64,000 nt of DNA from Pyrus communis (taxonomy: Eukaryota > Streptophyta > Magnoliopsida > Rosales > Rosaceae). How positions within the stretch are numbered: the stretch's first letter is position 1; every line of letters begins with the position of its first letter. The notes beneath the pieces were generated by a model, which saw nothing but the letters and a program-made list of their open reading frames with translations, was not told the DNA's origin and did no database searches. Where the stretch lies: contig NC_084805.1 of the NCBI RefSeq assembly GCF_963583255.1, positions 1,690,560 to 1,754,559 of the forward strand, written 5' to 3'. The translations under genes were made by a program, and so were the position numbers. Shown here piece by piece: positions 36,101-50,798 of the stretch.

Positions 36101-37624
36101 CTTTGAGTGTTATTGGAGATGAAACTGAGAGGGCTGACGACAACCTGAATGATGAAGTAAGTGAACTGGAGCTGGTGGATCATACACTTCTTTTTTTCTT
36201 CTCTCATGATAGGAATAATGTATGATTAACTTGCACTATAATTGTATATTTGCTTTGAATTAAACTTTCAACCTTTGTGTTTGTGCTGTCATTTGACAGG
36301 TAATAACAAAGTCACTTGAAGGTCTTTCAATCGAATCAGCTGCTGATTTGCATAAAGTGCTAAGAGTTAGCACTTACACAACACAAGAAAGTGCGTTTAT
36401 GGGGCTCCAAGCAGTGCTTCCTGTCTTCCAAAGTCGTATGGGGGCATTGCTTTTCCTTATTTCTGCTTTACTTTCTCGAGGACTGGTATGTTAGTAAGCT
36501 TGCAACCTCTTTTGAAAACCGTATACTTTACTTGAGTCTTCAGTAACGATGCAACACTATTTTTTTTAACTAAACTAGTTTATTGAACTTTGTCTACTGC
36601 AGGACTTGGTACAATCTGACAGGGATGACCCCGGCCTACCTCTTGTAACTGCTCCATTTGGGCATGCTTCACAGGTACAGTTCCATGTGAACGAGTTTTC
36701 ACTTTTTGGCCCAGTGCTTCAGTACGTGATCCAATTGCTGTTCTTATTATGAACTTTGGATTATGGTTCATTGTTCTACCCTTGTATGTTATGGTACAGG
36801 AAATTGTGAACTTATTGCTCTGCGGGCAGGCAGTCCCTAATGTTTTTGATGGAAAGATGGATTTAGGTGGTGGCATGTCTTTAAAGGGCATATCCAAAAC
36901 TGTGGAAGTTGGATTCCTCACTCTGTTAGAATCCCTAAATTTCTGTAAGGTTGGTCAGTATTTGAAAAGTCCAAAATGGCCAATCTGGGTAGTTGGGAGT
37001 GAGTCTCATTATACAGTCCTTTTTTCTCTTGATACCACTGTCCAAGATGAGAATGAATTGGAAGGAAGGGAATCACAGATTCGGAGAGCTTTTGATGCAC
37101 AAGATCAGAGTGGCGGTGGTGGTTTTATCAGCGTGGAAGGCTTTCATCAAGTCCTTAGGGAAACTAACGTAAAACTTCCAACTGAGAAGGTTGACCTCCT
37201 CTGCAACACAGGATTTATTGTATGGAGTGAGTTGTGGCAGGTCATTTTGGATTTGGACAAGAGCTTGGGAGGCCTGAAGGATTCAACTGGATTGATGGGT
37301 AAGAAGGTGTTTGATCTTTACCATTTTAATGGAATTGCAAAATCTGACCTGAATGGAAGCCAGACAACCTCTGGAGGCGATATGCCAGTTCAAAGACCTA
37401 GGCTCACAAAATTGAGGGTGTCGGTACCTCCGAGGTGGACTCCTGAAGAATACATGACAGATGTGGTAGTGTCCTCTGCTTCTAGTGGTAATGAATCTGG
37501 AGGGAAAGTCACAGAAATCGCTAAGCCGGAGCCTGCTCAGCATGCGCCTCTGGTGGACTGCATAAGAACGCGCTGGCCCCGTGCCGTCTGCAATTGGGTA
37601 GGTGACCCGCCTAGCATAGTATGA
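30140..37624 (+). CDS. MINDY3-type Lys48 deubiquitinase with UIM and EF-hand-like segment
   Basis: Seven exons, 30140-30567, 33270-33348, 34969-35120, 36033-36156, 36300-36485, 36603-36674 and 36800-37624, encode 621 residues. MINDY enzymes trim Lys48-linked polyubiquitin. A ubiquitin-interacting motif EEEDLRMALRMSM lies near residues 5-17. The catalytic core follows: WSNQGIRFSS, then QHEGGPCGVLAAIQ with the nucleophile Cys162, and GSESHYTVLF with the general base His417. Downstream, FDAQDQSGGGGFI at about 450-462 resembles the EF-hand loop seen in animal MINDY3, and the C-terminus (DCIRTRW, DPPSIV) matches that group. Exon 2 (79 bp) encodes almost only the active-site loop. The long Ala/Ser-rich segment at 55-95 is probably disordered. 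Introns 1 and 2 are 2.7 and 1.6 kb and contain repeats. Substrates are unknown. Confidence 0.93.
34360..34500 (-). mobile_element. tRNA-derived SINE-like sequence in MINDY3 intron 2
   Basis: The minus strand reads ATGCTCTAGTGGTATTTCC (A-box region) and CTCAAGTTCGACTCCTG (B-box region) at tRNA-like spacing. The 3' part contains CCATGGTTTGGCTCAGCCC. Limits are approximate. Confidence 0.5.
35260..35400. repeat. Short tandem duplication in MINDY3 intron 3
   Basis: The phrases ACACTACAAACTTTTCC, CTCCTTTGTAAGC and ACTAATTTCA occur twice, about 80 bp apart, and the first is partly present a third time. A GC-rich stretch follows at 35410-35550 (CTGGGCGG, GCGCGCCTAGGCACC) that resembles the hAT-like MITE of QCR6 intron 2, but it has no clear ends. 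Confidence 0.55.
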
Positions 37625-39840
37625 ATTGATTGTGAATCTTATTTGGGGATCGTTAGCTAATGATGCAAGCTAAAGGGATGAGCTTGTGTGGTTTGGAGTG
37701 CCACCATTAAGGTACGAGGAGCGTTCATCTATTGTTTTCGTCAGTCTCAATACACAGACACTGTCAATGGCGTCCTCTGCATGCTGAAGCTTCAGCAATC
37801 AATTCGGTCTTTGGGGAAAAAGATCGTGTAAGTTTATTGTCAATCCAAATTGTAAAATTCATTTATATAATCACCTTTGTTGTTAAGTAGAGGAGTTATC
37901 AGTTCCTGGGAAGGACTTCAATAAACAAACATCGACGACGTCGAAATTATTCTAATGATTTTTACTGCATTACTGCTGTTATACAGTAGCAAGTTTTCCT
38001 GGTCTTGATGTGTTGCATATGTGTTCTTTTCTCCTGAACCTTGTTGCAAGGTTAAGGGCTTAGCTATAAGCTTCTTTCTTACTTAGTTCCTCCGAACTAT
38101 GAGGTATTACTGTTCTTTCTAGTGCATTAGTTAACTGTAACAGCAATTGAATTAGAATGTGACTCCAAATGTTTTATTGTTATCTAAAGATCATCTTTAG
38201 AAAAATTCATTTAATTTTGGTGACCGGTTAGTCATCAGTTTGGATCAAACAAGTTAAACAGGTTATCATGAGGATATTACTTGTTATCATAGCAATCCAT
38301 TTGTTCGACACATGGATAGTTAAACGATCTCCAAATCAAATGATTTTTTTTCGAAGCGACCTAGAAATGACGATAAAGAGAATGAACAAGTCTCATTTAT
38401 ATGTAGAAATTATCTAATGAATCTATTCCTTTTACCAAAACTAGAAACGAAAATCTTGTTTACAATAATACTTGATGCATATTTCTGATTTCGTAATTAT
38501 CTACTAGTTGGTTGTGGTTATTTTTCTGACTTTTGCTTATGTTCTTTCGAGTTGCTGTTGCACCGCTTAGGCGCAAGGCAGCTGATGGTTGTGTTGGGAA
38601 AGGGATTCTCGTCGAATCTACGATGAACGGTCACGATCACGGAATCCCTAGGAAAAGAATCCGGCAAAGATCCTTTTCCGTTGTGTTGTACGAGGGAAAT
38701 TTTATCGAAACATATTTTTATTCCGTATACTTAATAGCATGAGAAAATGGTAGAAGATTGGTAGGAGGATTTGTGGGGCAAAAACTCCAACGCCATAGGT
38801 CTGAAAAAGAATTTTTCTTTTTAATACAACGATATATTTTACATTAAGGGAAGAGGAGAGTTCAGTTAAGCCACACATGAACAATCTAATTTGATATCGA
38901 ATTCGTTATCCACGCGATTTGAACATAAAACCTCTTACTTACAAGTGAAGATAAATATCATCAGGGCATAGTACCAAATGGCAAAAATAGAAGTAAAATG
39001 TTAAAATAATAATTCTCTCTCGCAAGTATTGCACCAGAAAAATAAGAAATAAACGACTTAACTAGAATTGATTGGTAGGACTTAAGTGACAAATTACAAT
39101 AGGATGGGCATCATACACAGGAGAGAGAATGTGGGTAGCAAAAATGCACTTTATATTAATAGGCACTAATTTAGTTTACTATGCCCCATTTGTTTTTTAC
39201 GCTCCACATCTGCTAACAGTACAGTCCAAAATGTTGGTATAGTTTCTTGGGCGCTTCAAAACACGCAATGCTTGCACGTTTTCTCTTCTCCCTCTCTCTT
39301 TGCTAATCTCGTTTTCACTTTTTATTGTTGCACGATGATATGAATCGTTTGTTTTTTAAATCACCCTTTATGGATTACTTAGCTAAAAATTAACCAAATT
39401 TGAAATCTATTAGTCATCTAATGATATCTTATAGATTAACAAATCATATTGTAAAAATGGAAGATTGATACGTGCAGGAGAAGATTTCCAAATTTTCTCG
39501 TATTACTTCTAATAAATTACACGTTGTTGTCCGTTACGGCCTTAATATTTCAACAATGATATTTTACATACTTAATTTTTAGAAAGTAACTTAAAAAGTA
39601 AATTTAGATCACCATGCAACGTTATTGTACAAAAACAAAGAAAGTAAGAGAAGGAGAAGGTCCAACTTAGCATATGAGAATGGCATAAAAGAATATAACC
39701 TCTATGCAAAAAGGCAGCTCGTTGAGAAAAGTGTGAAGAGTTTGCTTGAGATGAAGGCAACCTCGTCCATGTCATCCATGATCGAAACAGAAGGGACAAA
39801 AACCTGGTAACCGCCGGATCAGAAGAAAACGAGGACAGGC
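37625..39840. other. MINDY3 3' region and intergenic DNA
   Basis: The first few hundred bases are probable 3' UTR. No further gene was recognised. A plus frame at 38533-38742 contains a repeat-like phrase and no domain. Confidence 0.5.
38815..38985 (-). mobile_element. tRNA-derived SINE
   Basis: Read on the minus strand it has TGGTACTATGCCCTGATG (A-box region), TTATGTTCAAATCGCG (B-box region), a body with GGATAACGAATTCG and a tail AAATATATCGTTGTATTAAA. The tail resembles that at 27780-27940. The target duplication was not determined. Confidence 0.6.
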
Positions 39841-39903
39841 GTTATCTTTAGTGATAACCACATATGACATTAGCTCACTCTTCCATCCCAACCCCTCCAC
39901 GTG
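39841..39903 (+). promoter_or_regulatory. FBPase promoter: inverted GATA pair and G-box
   Basis: GTTATC at 39841-39846 and GATAAC at 39853-39858 form an inverted pair of I-box/GATA motifs. A G-box CACGTG lies at 39898-39903 inside CCACGTGTGC. The combination of I-box and G-box is typical of light-responsive photosynthetic genes. A probable TATA stretch, TATATAATATATAC, is at about 40072-40085. Confidence 0.5.
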
Positions 39904-40168
39904 TGCTCCGAAACTTCCGTTGGTACCAGATTAGCATCCCTTCCACAGTCCATCAGCTCCTCGAATCGAGCACCGCCACCACCTTCTCATCCAAATCCAA
40001 ACGACCTTTTTTTTCCCCTTACATTTTTCCTCCTTTTTTTTTTTAATATATTATTTTGGAGTGTGGATTTGTATATAATATATACAGTAGTAGGTCAGCT
40101 GTGGATTGTTTTTGGAGGTTTTTAGTGACGGTGGTTTTGTGGGGAAAAAGGAAGGACGGCGGAGAAAA

Positions 40169-43385
<3,217 letters not shown>

Positions 43386-44065
43386 AACCTATAATTCTTG
43401 TTCTCTCATCGTAAATTTCATAAGTGTTCATCTACTTGAACTACTCTATTAGATGAAATCTGAAAAGAGAGCATACAATAATCTGTTGACGCTTACAACT
43501 CAAACAAGGTTGTCGTCTTAAATTCTGGAAAACTGCTCTATTTTCTTTCCTTATTTTCTCAGCTTCCAAACAACCATACTCGATTAAAGAAACTCATTAA
43601 GGGGAAAAGAAAAGAAGGGCGGAAGCCAGCCCCCGTTGTAGCATCGATGCCTCCAAGGCTTCGAGCTGCCAAGGGGAGACGAGAGAAAGGTGGCGAAGTG
43701 TTTTCTTCGATCGTCACTTTGTTGTCCAATATAAAATCGGATAACAAAACATTGAAGGAAAAAAAAACACATTCTTCAATCTCAAGAAAACATTTCATGA
43801 AGAAATACTTAGATAGCCATAGATACAAGAGTTCCAACTTCCATCCATGAAGATTACGTTGAATTGTATCCATCAATTCCTAGGCACCTCAAACAGAGAT
43901 TCATATGAAAACTGCTCTTTCGGTTTCCTCGAATAAAGTTAAAAATCTGATCCTAGGTAGCTGGGGATACAAGAAATCTCATTCATTCAGAAATCTAAAA
44001 GCAGAATAACATATAGAGGGAGATTTGTTAAATCAACAGATGATTTCCCAATACCAGTAACTAAA
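43386..44065. other. Shared 3' region of convergent FBPase and LSM3
   Basis: The 680 bp between the two stop codons hold the facing 3' UTRs. Short frames at 43559-43876 have no domain. No mobile element was seen. Confidence 0.6.
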
Positions 44066-45666
44066 TCAAGCTGTCCTTAGAGGAGGTGACACAAGGATGA
44101 CACCGTCTCCTCTGACAAAGAGAAAAGGAACCATCCGCTTTGTAGTCTGCAATGGAAAAAGTAAAAAATGGTGGTAAACCAAAAATGTAATACACGACCA
44201 GAGGTAGTAATGACAGCCAAACGTACAAGACTAAACAAATAAGGATCCATATTAAAACCAAATGTAGCGAAACATATGTGAAGAAAATCCAGACAAATAT
44301 TTATCATCCTTTTTGCCTTCTTCTTTGTTAATTATGTTTTACGCGTTAGATTGTTACCATGTTTACTTAACCTCTATTAACTTCAGTTTAGTCATCTTTT
44401 AACGATGAGATAAATAAATGACAGAAAAACACTCAACACATTCAGATCTAACGGAGCCTTCCCATAGGCGGTAAAGATTATTGCCTCTGGGCCGATCTGA
44501 GGATATGGTCACTACAGCAGATCTATTCCAAAGTTACAGATCATTTTGTTATTTATGCAATTTAGTCCTCTAGAAAAACAATACTCCAAGTTCAATTGAT
44601 TTACAAATTTTTTTGTTATACATAGACAGTCATAAAGACAAGAATTTGAGCTACATACCCGAACAATCTCTTCATAAGTTTCATCGTCAATTTCTACAGA
44701 AGTAACAATTTCTTCAACATCACCAAGAATCATATTTAAGTGTTGATCATAAGCCTGCAAAAGCCAGATTTAAAAAAAAAATATCAGAATCGGCCAGGAA
44801 GCTTTATAACCACAAATATTATGATAGCAAGTACCACTTAACATAATCACTTGACATGATGTAATATACAAGAAACTCCCTCATCCACCCACCATTTTAC
44901 CCCTCCATCCCTTGTGTCATTGCATCAAGTTCAAACGACTCGTTCTCACACAACAAATTTCTGTACCAAACAATGAACTCATTTTTGTTCCCGTTTCTTT
45001 AGTATACACTCATCGTTTGATAGAAGAATACTGTTCGTTTACACGTTTTTCACTACAAATTTCTTATAAAGACAATTTTCCTAGCTCGGCGAACCGGAGA
45101 AAACAGTCAAGTATAATTTCGCGATAAGAGCAAACTAAATCATCACTTCACAAGTTATAAACTGCAAAAGTAACCACCAACACCATTGTCATTTCCATAA
45201 TCATCGTAGTGTCAAAACAACATCTGAAGAGAAATATAAAAGCAAAAAACTTACAATTTAAAATAAAATGAAAGACCGGAGTTCCTATCACAGATGCAAA
45301 ATAAGACAATTATAGAGTATACATCACAATTTTGTTATTGGTGTTTGAGACTAGAAGATGAAAATCAAACCTTGACGCATATCCACTCACCACTTAACAC
45401 TGAAGTAGTAAACTTTAAACCCTAATTTTATTTTCCCATTATTTTTAGTTTTGCCCCATCTAAAACCCTAATTAGAAAAGCCCAGAGTGCAGAGAAAACC
45501 TAATTTATAGCAGAGCGAGAGACATGATAGATAGGGTGTGGAATCGTACATGGAGTTTACCGCGGAGCTCACGGTCGGAGCGAAGCTTGACGTAGATGCG
45601 CTCGTCGAGGCTGAGCCTTATCAGATCCAACGGCTCCTTCACGGCGCTCTCTTCCTCGCTCGCCAT
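44066..45666 (-). CDS. LSM3: Sm-like protein LSM3
   Basis: Three exons, 45666-45550, 44754-44659 and 44146-44066, encode 97 residues, the normal length. LSM3 belongs to both heptameric rings: LSM2-8 in the nucleus, which binds U6 snRNA for splicing, and LSM1-7 in the cytoplasm, which promotes decapping and decay. The N-terminus [20 protein letters not shown] leads into Sm motif 1, with [19 protein letters not shown] and then [11 protein letters not shown]. Sm motif 2 is [15 protein letters not shown], containing the RNA-contacting RGDG. Start and all splice sites fit plant orthologs. Intron 1 (795 bp) has two telo-boxes. A truncated LTR begins only about 250 bp upstream of the ATG. Confidence 0.96.
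45417..45484 (+). promoter_or_regulatory. Two telo-boxes and a site II motif in LSM3 intron 1
   Basis: AAACCCTAA occurs at 45417-45425 and 45463-45471 and AGCCCA at 45479-45484, within 140 bp of the exon 1 donor. On the gene strand they read TTAGGGTTT and TGGGCT. Their role in the intron is inferred only. Confidence 0.4.
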
Positions 45667-45919
45667 TTTTGTATTTTGCTGTTTCTTCGAATCGAATAGG
45701 TCTATGTTATAATGTGGGGTGTAATTTGTAATTGGATTATTTTAGCTACGTTCCTGCAATTTGACTTTTATCTCATTTTGTTGTAATAAAAAAATCGTAA
45801 CTTTATATATATCAATTTAAAAATGTGTAAGTCAGGTGATATAAATCAATGACTTTTATCTCATCATCTTAGCAATAAATATACAAGTCAGGTGATATAA
45901 ATCAATGTAAAAATGATAT

Positions 45920-46836
45920 GTCATTCGGAGTCACCTAACGTGACATGTACGGCTGAACCTATTGCTCATCAATCCAGCCGGAGTCACCTCATGTGACTTG
46001 TACGGTACCAAACCTACACACGAGTCGAAACCACCTAATGTGATCTGTACGACAGGCTGGGTGTAAATAAGTATGCTCAAGTGCTACGATCACATGAAGT
46101 CTGTGCGACGAATCACAGGTCACCTATGAGTCTGAACCACCTAATGTGGTTTGTACGACAAGCTGGCACCTGACTTCGATCCAAGCTAAGCATGCGGTGC
46201 GGGAGGTGAACAATCACGTGAAGGCTAGGCCCTTGCCACGGGCGGAGCACTAACACCGGGGTGCAGGACACTGAGCTCTAAGTGCATCAACTCATAACTA
46301 CCATGCAACCATACTGTCAATATATACTCACCCGAACTTACCTGGGCCTCCGCAGCATCATGCAATATTATGCAAAGCTATACTAATGCATATGCTAAAA
46401 TATAAAGCGAACATGACATGACATTTTAAACGAAATTCCATTTAAAAACAGTTTCTGGGAAACGCATATATATAAACCAAAAACCCACTCACACTTTCTG
46501 TTTTGCGCACCACCAAGTTCTAGGTAGAAGTTCGTGTTGGCTTACGAGGATTCTACGGCGGTTCTGAAAGATTTTAAATAATGTAGGGATTTCTTTTATG
46601 TCTTGTATAATTAATACTTAGCCTGCTGGACTGCACTTAGGTTACCTATACTCTGAGCAATTGCATTACTATTTTAAACACATTCACTCGTACTTATATA
46701 CTTACTTAGTGTAAGGTAGCTAGTTTGGTTTTTATTTACCCACATAATTGTATCACTATCACTTCCGCACTACACACATGGCTACGTCACCCTCACGTGA
46801 CGGCCAACATGCCTCGATTTAGGTCAGGGTGTGTCA
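45920..46836 (+). mobile_element. Truncated large LTR, related to the 2.2 kb solo LTR
   Basis: The 3' end (46500-46836) aligns with 52820-53034 in the same direction: TTTTGCGC, CACGTGACGGCCAACATGCC and a final GGGTGTGTCA. The part 45930-46498 aligns with about 51950-52590 in the opposite direction, for example CACCTAATGTGG and ACTTACCTGGGCCTCC. The 5' portion corresponding to 50799-51950 is missing. It is followed directly by a Cassandra body. Confidence 0.7.
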
Positions 46837-47199
46837 ATTTGGTATCAGAGCCAATCCCTGGCCAAAAGTGTGCTGACGAGGACGTCGGCTCCTAACGGGG
46901 GTGGATTCTAAGATCCCACATCGCCCAGAGGTGAGGATCATGTAAGCCTTATATGTATATTCCTATCTCTACCTAGCATAATGCCTTTTGGGAGCTCACT
47001 GGCTTTGGGTTCCATAGGAACTCCAAAGTTAAGCAAGTTCGTTCGAGAGCAATCCTAGGATGGGTGACTCCTTGGGAAGTTCTCGTGTGAGTTTCCAAAA
47101 CAAAACTGTGAAGGCTTGGTCGGGGCCCAAAGCGAACAATATCGTGCTACGGTGGAGTCGAGCTCGGGATGTAGTGGGGGCCCGGGCCAGGATGTGACA
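46837..47199 (+). mobile_element. Cassandra TRIM body and 3' LTR lacking its own 5' LTR
   Basis: 46837-46906 matches the Cassandra body of 9652-9722: TTTGGTATCAGAGCC, then CTGACGAGGACGTCGG, then GGGGGTGGAT. The LTR at 46907-47199 (293 bp) starts TCTAAGATCCC in place of TGTGACATCC and ends GGATGTGACA, with the 5S-like segment at about 47023-47095. The expected left Cassandra LTR is absent; a different LTR occupies its place. Confidence 0.8.
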
Positions 47200-47363
47200 T
47201 ATAATCTCTACAAATCAATTAAACTCCATAAAAATTCATGGATTTATAAATCCATTAAAGTCTCTCAAATTCTCAATTGAATACACCCCCTTAAATTCAT
47301 TCATCAAACTTGTGGCTTTGTCACCCCTTTAAATTCATTCATCAAACTTGTGGCTTTGTTGTT

Positions 47364-47406
<43 letters not shown>

Positions 47407-48049
47407 AATTCTTGAGCGTGACAATTAGGGTTAGTTCGAGATTATTGTGCTTTAAAAAAAAAAAACTAATGAAAAGAATTTCAAAAATTTGCATTTTAAT
47501 AAAAAAAACCACCCTATAATTTTATTTAATGATAAAGACAAAATAATAATAAAAAATAAAATAAAATAACCTCACAAAAGCGCGTGCAGTGCAAATTTTG
47601 TAAACTTACCGTATATATTGCAGCAGCCCCTCCTATTTTCTTTAGTAGCTTCAAATCCTAGCCTCATAGCCCCATGTGCCTCCTTCCTCTTTCTTTATTT
47701 CATGTTTAGGAGCTTTAATGATAATAGTTTGTACTTTCAATGCTCCACTCATGTTCCCACTTTAGCCATTTTCAACGAAAATGTAATAAACTATCTCCCA
47801 AAATAATCTTAACTGATGATTTCCTTTTTGATCTTTTTGTGAGAATGGAATAGGCTCTCATCTTTCCTAAAATTAGAGAAATACCTGCTCGTTTCAGACT
47901 TAAATGACTAATTGCTTTGGATGACACTTCCTGAAGATATTCGACCATCATAATACTTTTGACGACATTCTCGTGTATAAAATAATTATTTGGGTTTGCT
48001 ATTCATTGCTATTCATGAGATTTCGAGGGAATTGAACCAAAATTTTATA
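47200..48049. repeat. Tandem duplication, copy 1
   Basis: The copy begins ATAATCTCTACAAATCAATT and contains CACAAAAGCGCGTGCAG, TATATTGCAGCAGCCC and GATATTCGACCATCATAATA in the same order as copy 2. It is longer because of a (TA)n run at 47369-47404 and an inner 38-bp duplication (TCATCAAACTTGTGGCTTTG twice). The short frame at 47618-47806 is not conserved in copy 2. Confidence 0.85.
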
Positions 48050-48808
48050 TATAATCTCTACAAATCAATTAAACTCCATAAAAATTCATGGATTTATAAA
48101 TCCATTAAAGTCTCTCAAATTCTCAATTGAATATACCCCCCTTAAATTCATTCATTAAACTTGCGGCTTTGTTGTTTTTTAATATATATGTCTTTTGTAA
48201 TCCTTGAGCATGACAATTAGGTTTAGTTCAAGATTGTGGTGCTTTAAAAAAAGAAAAACTAATGAAAATGACTTCAAAAGTTTGCATTTTAATTAAAAAA
48301 AACTACCCTATAATTTTATTTAATGATAAGGACAAAAAAATAATAAATAAATAAAAAAACAAAAAATAACCTTACAAAAGCGCGTGCATTGCAAATTTTG
48401 TAAACTTACCATATATATTGCAGCAGCCCTTCCTGTTTTCTTTAGTAGCTTTAAATCCTAACCTCATAGCCTCATGTGCCTCCGTCCTCTTTCTTTATTT
48501 CATGTTAGGAGTTTTAATGATGATAGTTAGTACTTTCAATGCTCCACTCATGTTCCCACTCTCGTCATTTTCAACGAAAATGTAATAAACTATCTCCCAA
48601 AATAATCTTAACTGGTGATTTCCTATTTGAACTTTTTGTGAGAATGGAATAGGCTCTCTTCTTTCCTAAAATTAGAGAAAGACCTGCTCTCCTCAGACTT
48701 AAATGATTAATTGCATTGGATGACACTTCCTGAAGATATTCGACCATCATAATAATTTTGACGACATTCTCTTGTATAGAATAATTATTTTGGTTTGCTA
48801 TTCATTGT
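48050..48808. repeat. Tandem duplication, copy 2
   Basis: About 760 bp, matching copy 1 from ATAATCTCTACAAATCAATT to GGTTTGCTATTCATTG with scattered substitutions and small gaps. The end near 48050-48160 resembles the terminus of a dispersed element (a TCTCAAATTCTCAATTGAAT phrase), so the unit may include a MITE end. Confidence 0.85.
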
Positions 48809-49026
48809 TAGAATGTTCAAGACTCATCCACTAATCAGTATAACAACTAATCAGAAAACAAAACTAATCATTTGTATCTAGTTAATGTTGATGACATGCC
48901 TTTTCCAGGTTTATTTTTCAAACCATTGGCCACTAATTTCTTGGCCCCCAAAACCATAGGTGCTGGTGTGCATTTTCCAGTTGAGTTTTTTCTATTGTCC
49001 ATTGTTTTTGTCTGCCATGGTTAATG

Positions 49027-49560
49027 AAATAGTGATAGTACTAGTGTTCAATTTAAGAAATAGTTAGTGTTTATTTTTGTTTAGGTTAAGAAATAGTCAA
49101 TGTTTAGTTTACAAAATAGTGATAGTATTAGTGTTCAGTTTAAGAAATAGCCAGTTTTCAATTTAAGAAATAGTGATAATACTAGTGTTTGGTTTAAAAA
49201 ATAATTAGTGTTTTGTTTATGAAATAGTGATAGTATAAGTGTTCGGTTTAAGAAATAGTTAGTGTTTAATATACGAAATAGTGATAGCACTAGTTTACAA
49301 AATAATGATAGTAATAGTGTTCGGTTTAAGAAATAGTTAATGTTTAGTTTACGAAATAGTGATAGTATTAGTGTTCAATTTAAGAAATAGTCAGTATTCA
49401 GTTTACAAAATAGTCAGTGTTCAGTTTAAGAAATAGTGATAGTACTAGTGTTCGGTTTAAGATTTAGTCATTATTTGGTTTGAGAAATAGTTAGTGTTAA
49501 GTTCTAAATATAATCAACGTTCAATTGTAGAAATAATCAATGTTCAATTGTAAAAATAAC
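49027..49560. repeat. Dimeric minisatellite with alternating 31- and 23-bp units
   Basis: Units all start AAATAG. The long type reads AAATAGTGATAGTACTAGTG plus TTCGGTTTAAG (31 bp) and the short type AAATAGTTAGTGTTTAGTTT plus ACG (23 bp). Unit starts at 49091, 49114, 49145, 49168, 49199, 49222, 49253 and 49276 show spacings 23, 31, 23, 31, 23, 31, 23, so the higher-order period is 54 bp. The array continues, with one shortened long unit near 49276-49300 and decay towards 49560. Confidence 0.88.
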
Positions 49561-49710
49561 TAGTGTTAACATGACATGACACAAACTTAAAAAAATTGTC
49601 CAAACTAAAGATAAAATCACTATTTCGAAATTAAAATAAGCATTGTTTATCAAACTGAAAAATGAAAAATTTTCTTTATTTTTTGTTTTGTAATATTATT
49701 ACTTAGTTTG

Positions 49711-50354
49711 TGTCACATCCCGGCCCGGGACGGATCACTTCCCGGGCCCACTCCACCACCGTAGCACGATATTGTCCGCTTTGAGCCCCGACCACGCCCT
49801 CACAGTTTTGTTTCTGGGAACTCACACAAGAACTTCTCGATGGGTCACCCATCCTGGGAATGCTCTCGCGCGCTACTTGCTTAACTTCGGAGTTCCTACG
49901 GAACCCGAAGCCAGTGAGCTCCCAAAAGGCCTCGTGCTAGGTAGGGATGGGAATATACATATAAGGATCACTCCCCTGGCCGATGTGGGATGTCACAATC
50001 CACCCCCTTTAGGGGCCCGGCGTCCTAGTCGGCACACCACGACCAGGCTTAGGCTCTGATACCAAATTGTCATATCCCGGCCCGGGGGAGACCACTTCCC
50101 GGGCCCGCTCCACCACCGTAGCACGATATTGTCCGCTTTGGGCCCTGACCACGCCCTCACGGTTTTGCTTTTGGGAACTCACACGAGAACTTCCCGATGG
50201 GTCACCCATCCTAGGAATGCTCTCGCGCGCTACTCGCTTAACTTCGGAATTCCTACGGAACCCGAAGCCAGTGAGCTCCCAAAAGGCCTCGTGCTAGGTA
50301 GGGATGAGAATATACATATAAGGATCACTCTCCTGGCCGATGTGAGATGTCACA
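49711..50354 (-). mobile_element. Complete Cassandra TRIM retrotransposon
   Basis: The LTRs are 49711-49997 and 50068-50354 and the 70-bp body lies between, with the primer-binding complement GGCTCTGATACCAAA next to the right LTR. The perfect duplication GTTTG flanks it at 49706-49710 and 50355-50359. The 5S-like segment is present in both LTRs (reverse complement; GGTCACCCATCC and CTTAACTTCGGA). Plus-strand frames through the LTRs are accidental. Confidence 0.93.
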
Positions 50355-50798
50355 GTTTGTTCCAAAAAAAATTATGAAACAATGGTCAAATAAACATACA
50401 ATAAAATAAAAAGTAAAAATTGTAATATTTATGGAGTGAGAGTAGAGTGATATGAAAGATGAGAGAAAATAAAAAAGATTGATGTGAATGGGTGAGGTGA
50501 AAGGAGAGAGAAATTTGATGGAATATGTGAGAGAGAGAGAAAGGGAGAGACAGAGAGAAGGAAAATATGTGTGACTGTGTGATGTGACGCGCACATGAGA
50601 TTTTGTTTTTTGTTTTTTTAATTATTATGTTAAACTTTTGTCCTTTTTATTAAAACTTAAGTCATTTTTATTAAAATTTAAGCAATTTTTATCAAATAAA
50701 GTTAGTAGATGATTTTTTGTTAATAAAAAGTTTAGAGAAGCTTTTTTCATTAAAACTCCCTTAAAAAAAACTTATTAAAAAATCTAGAACATTAAATT

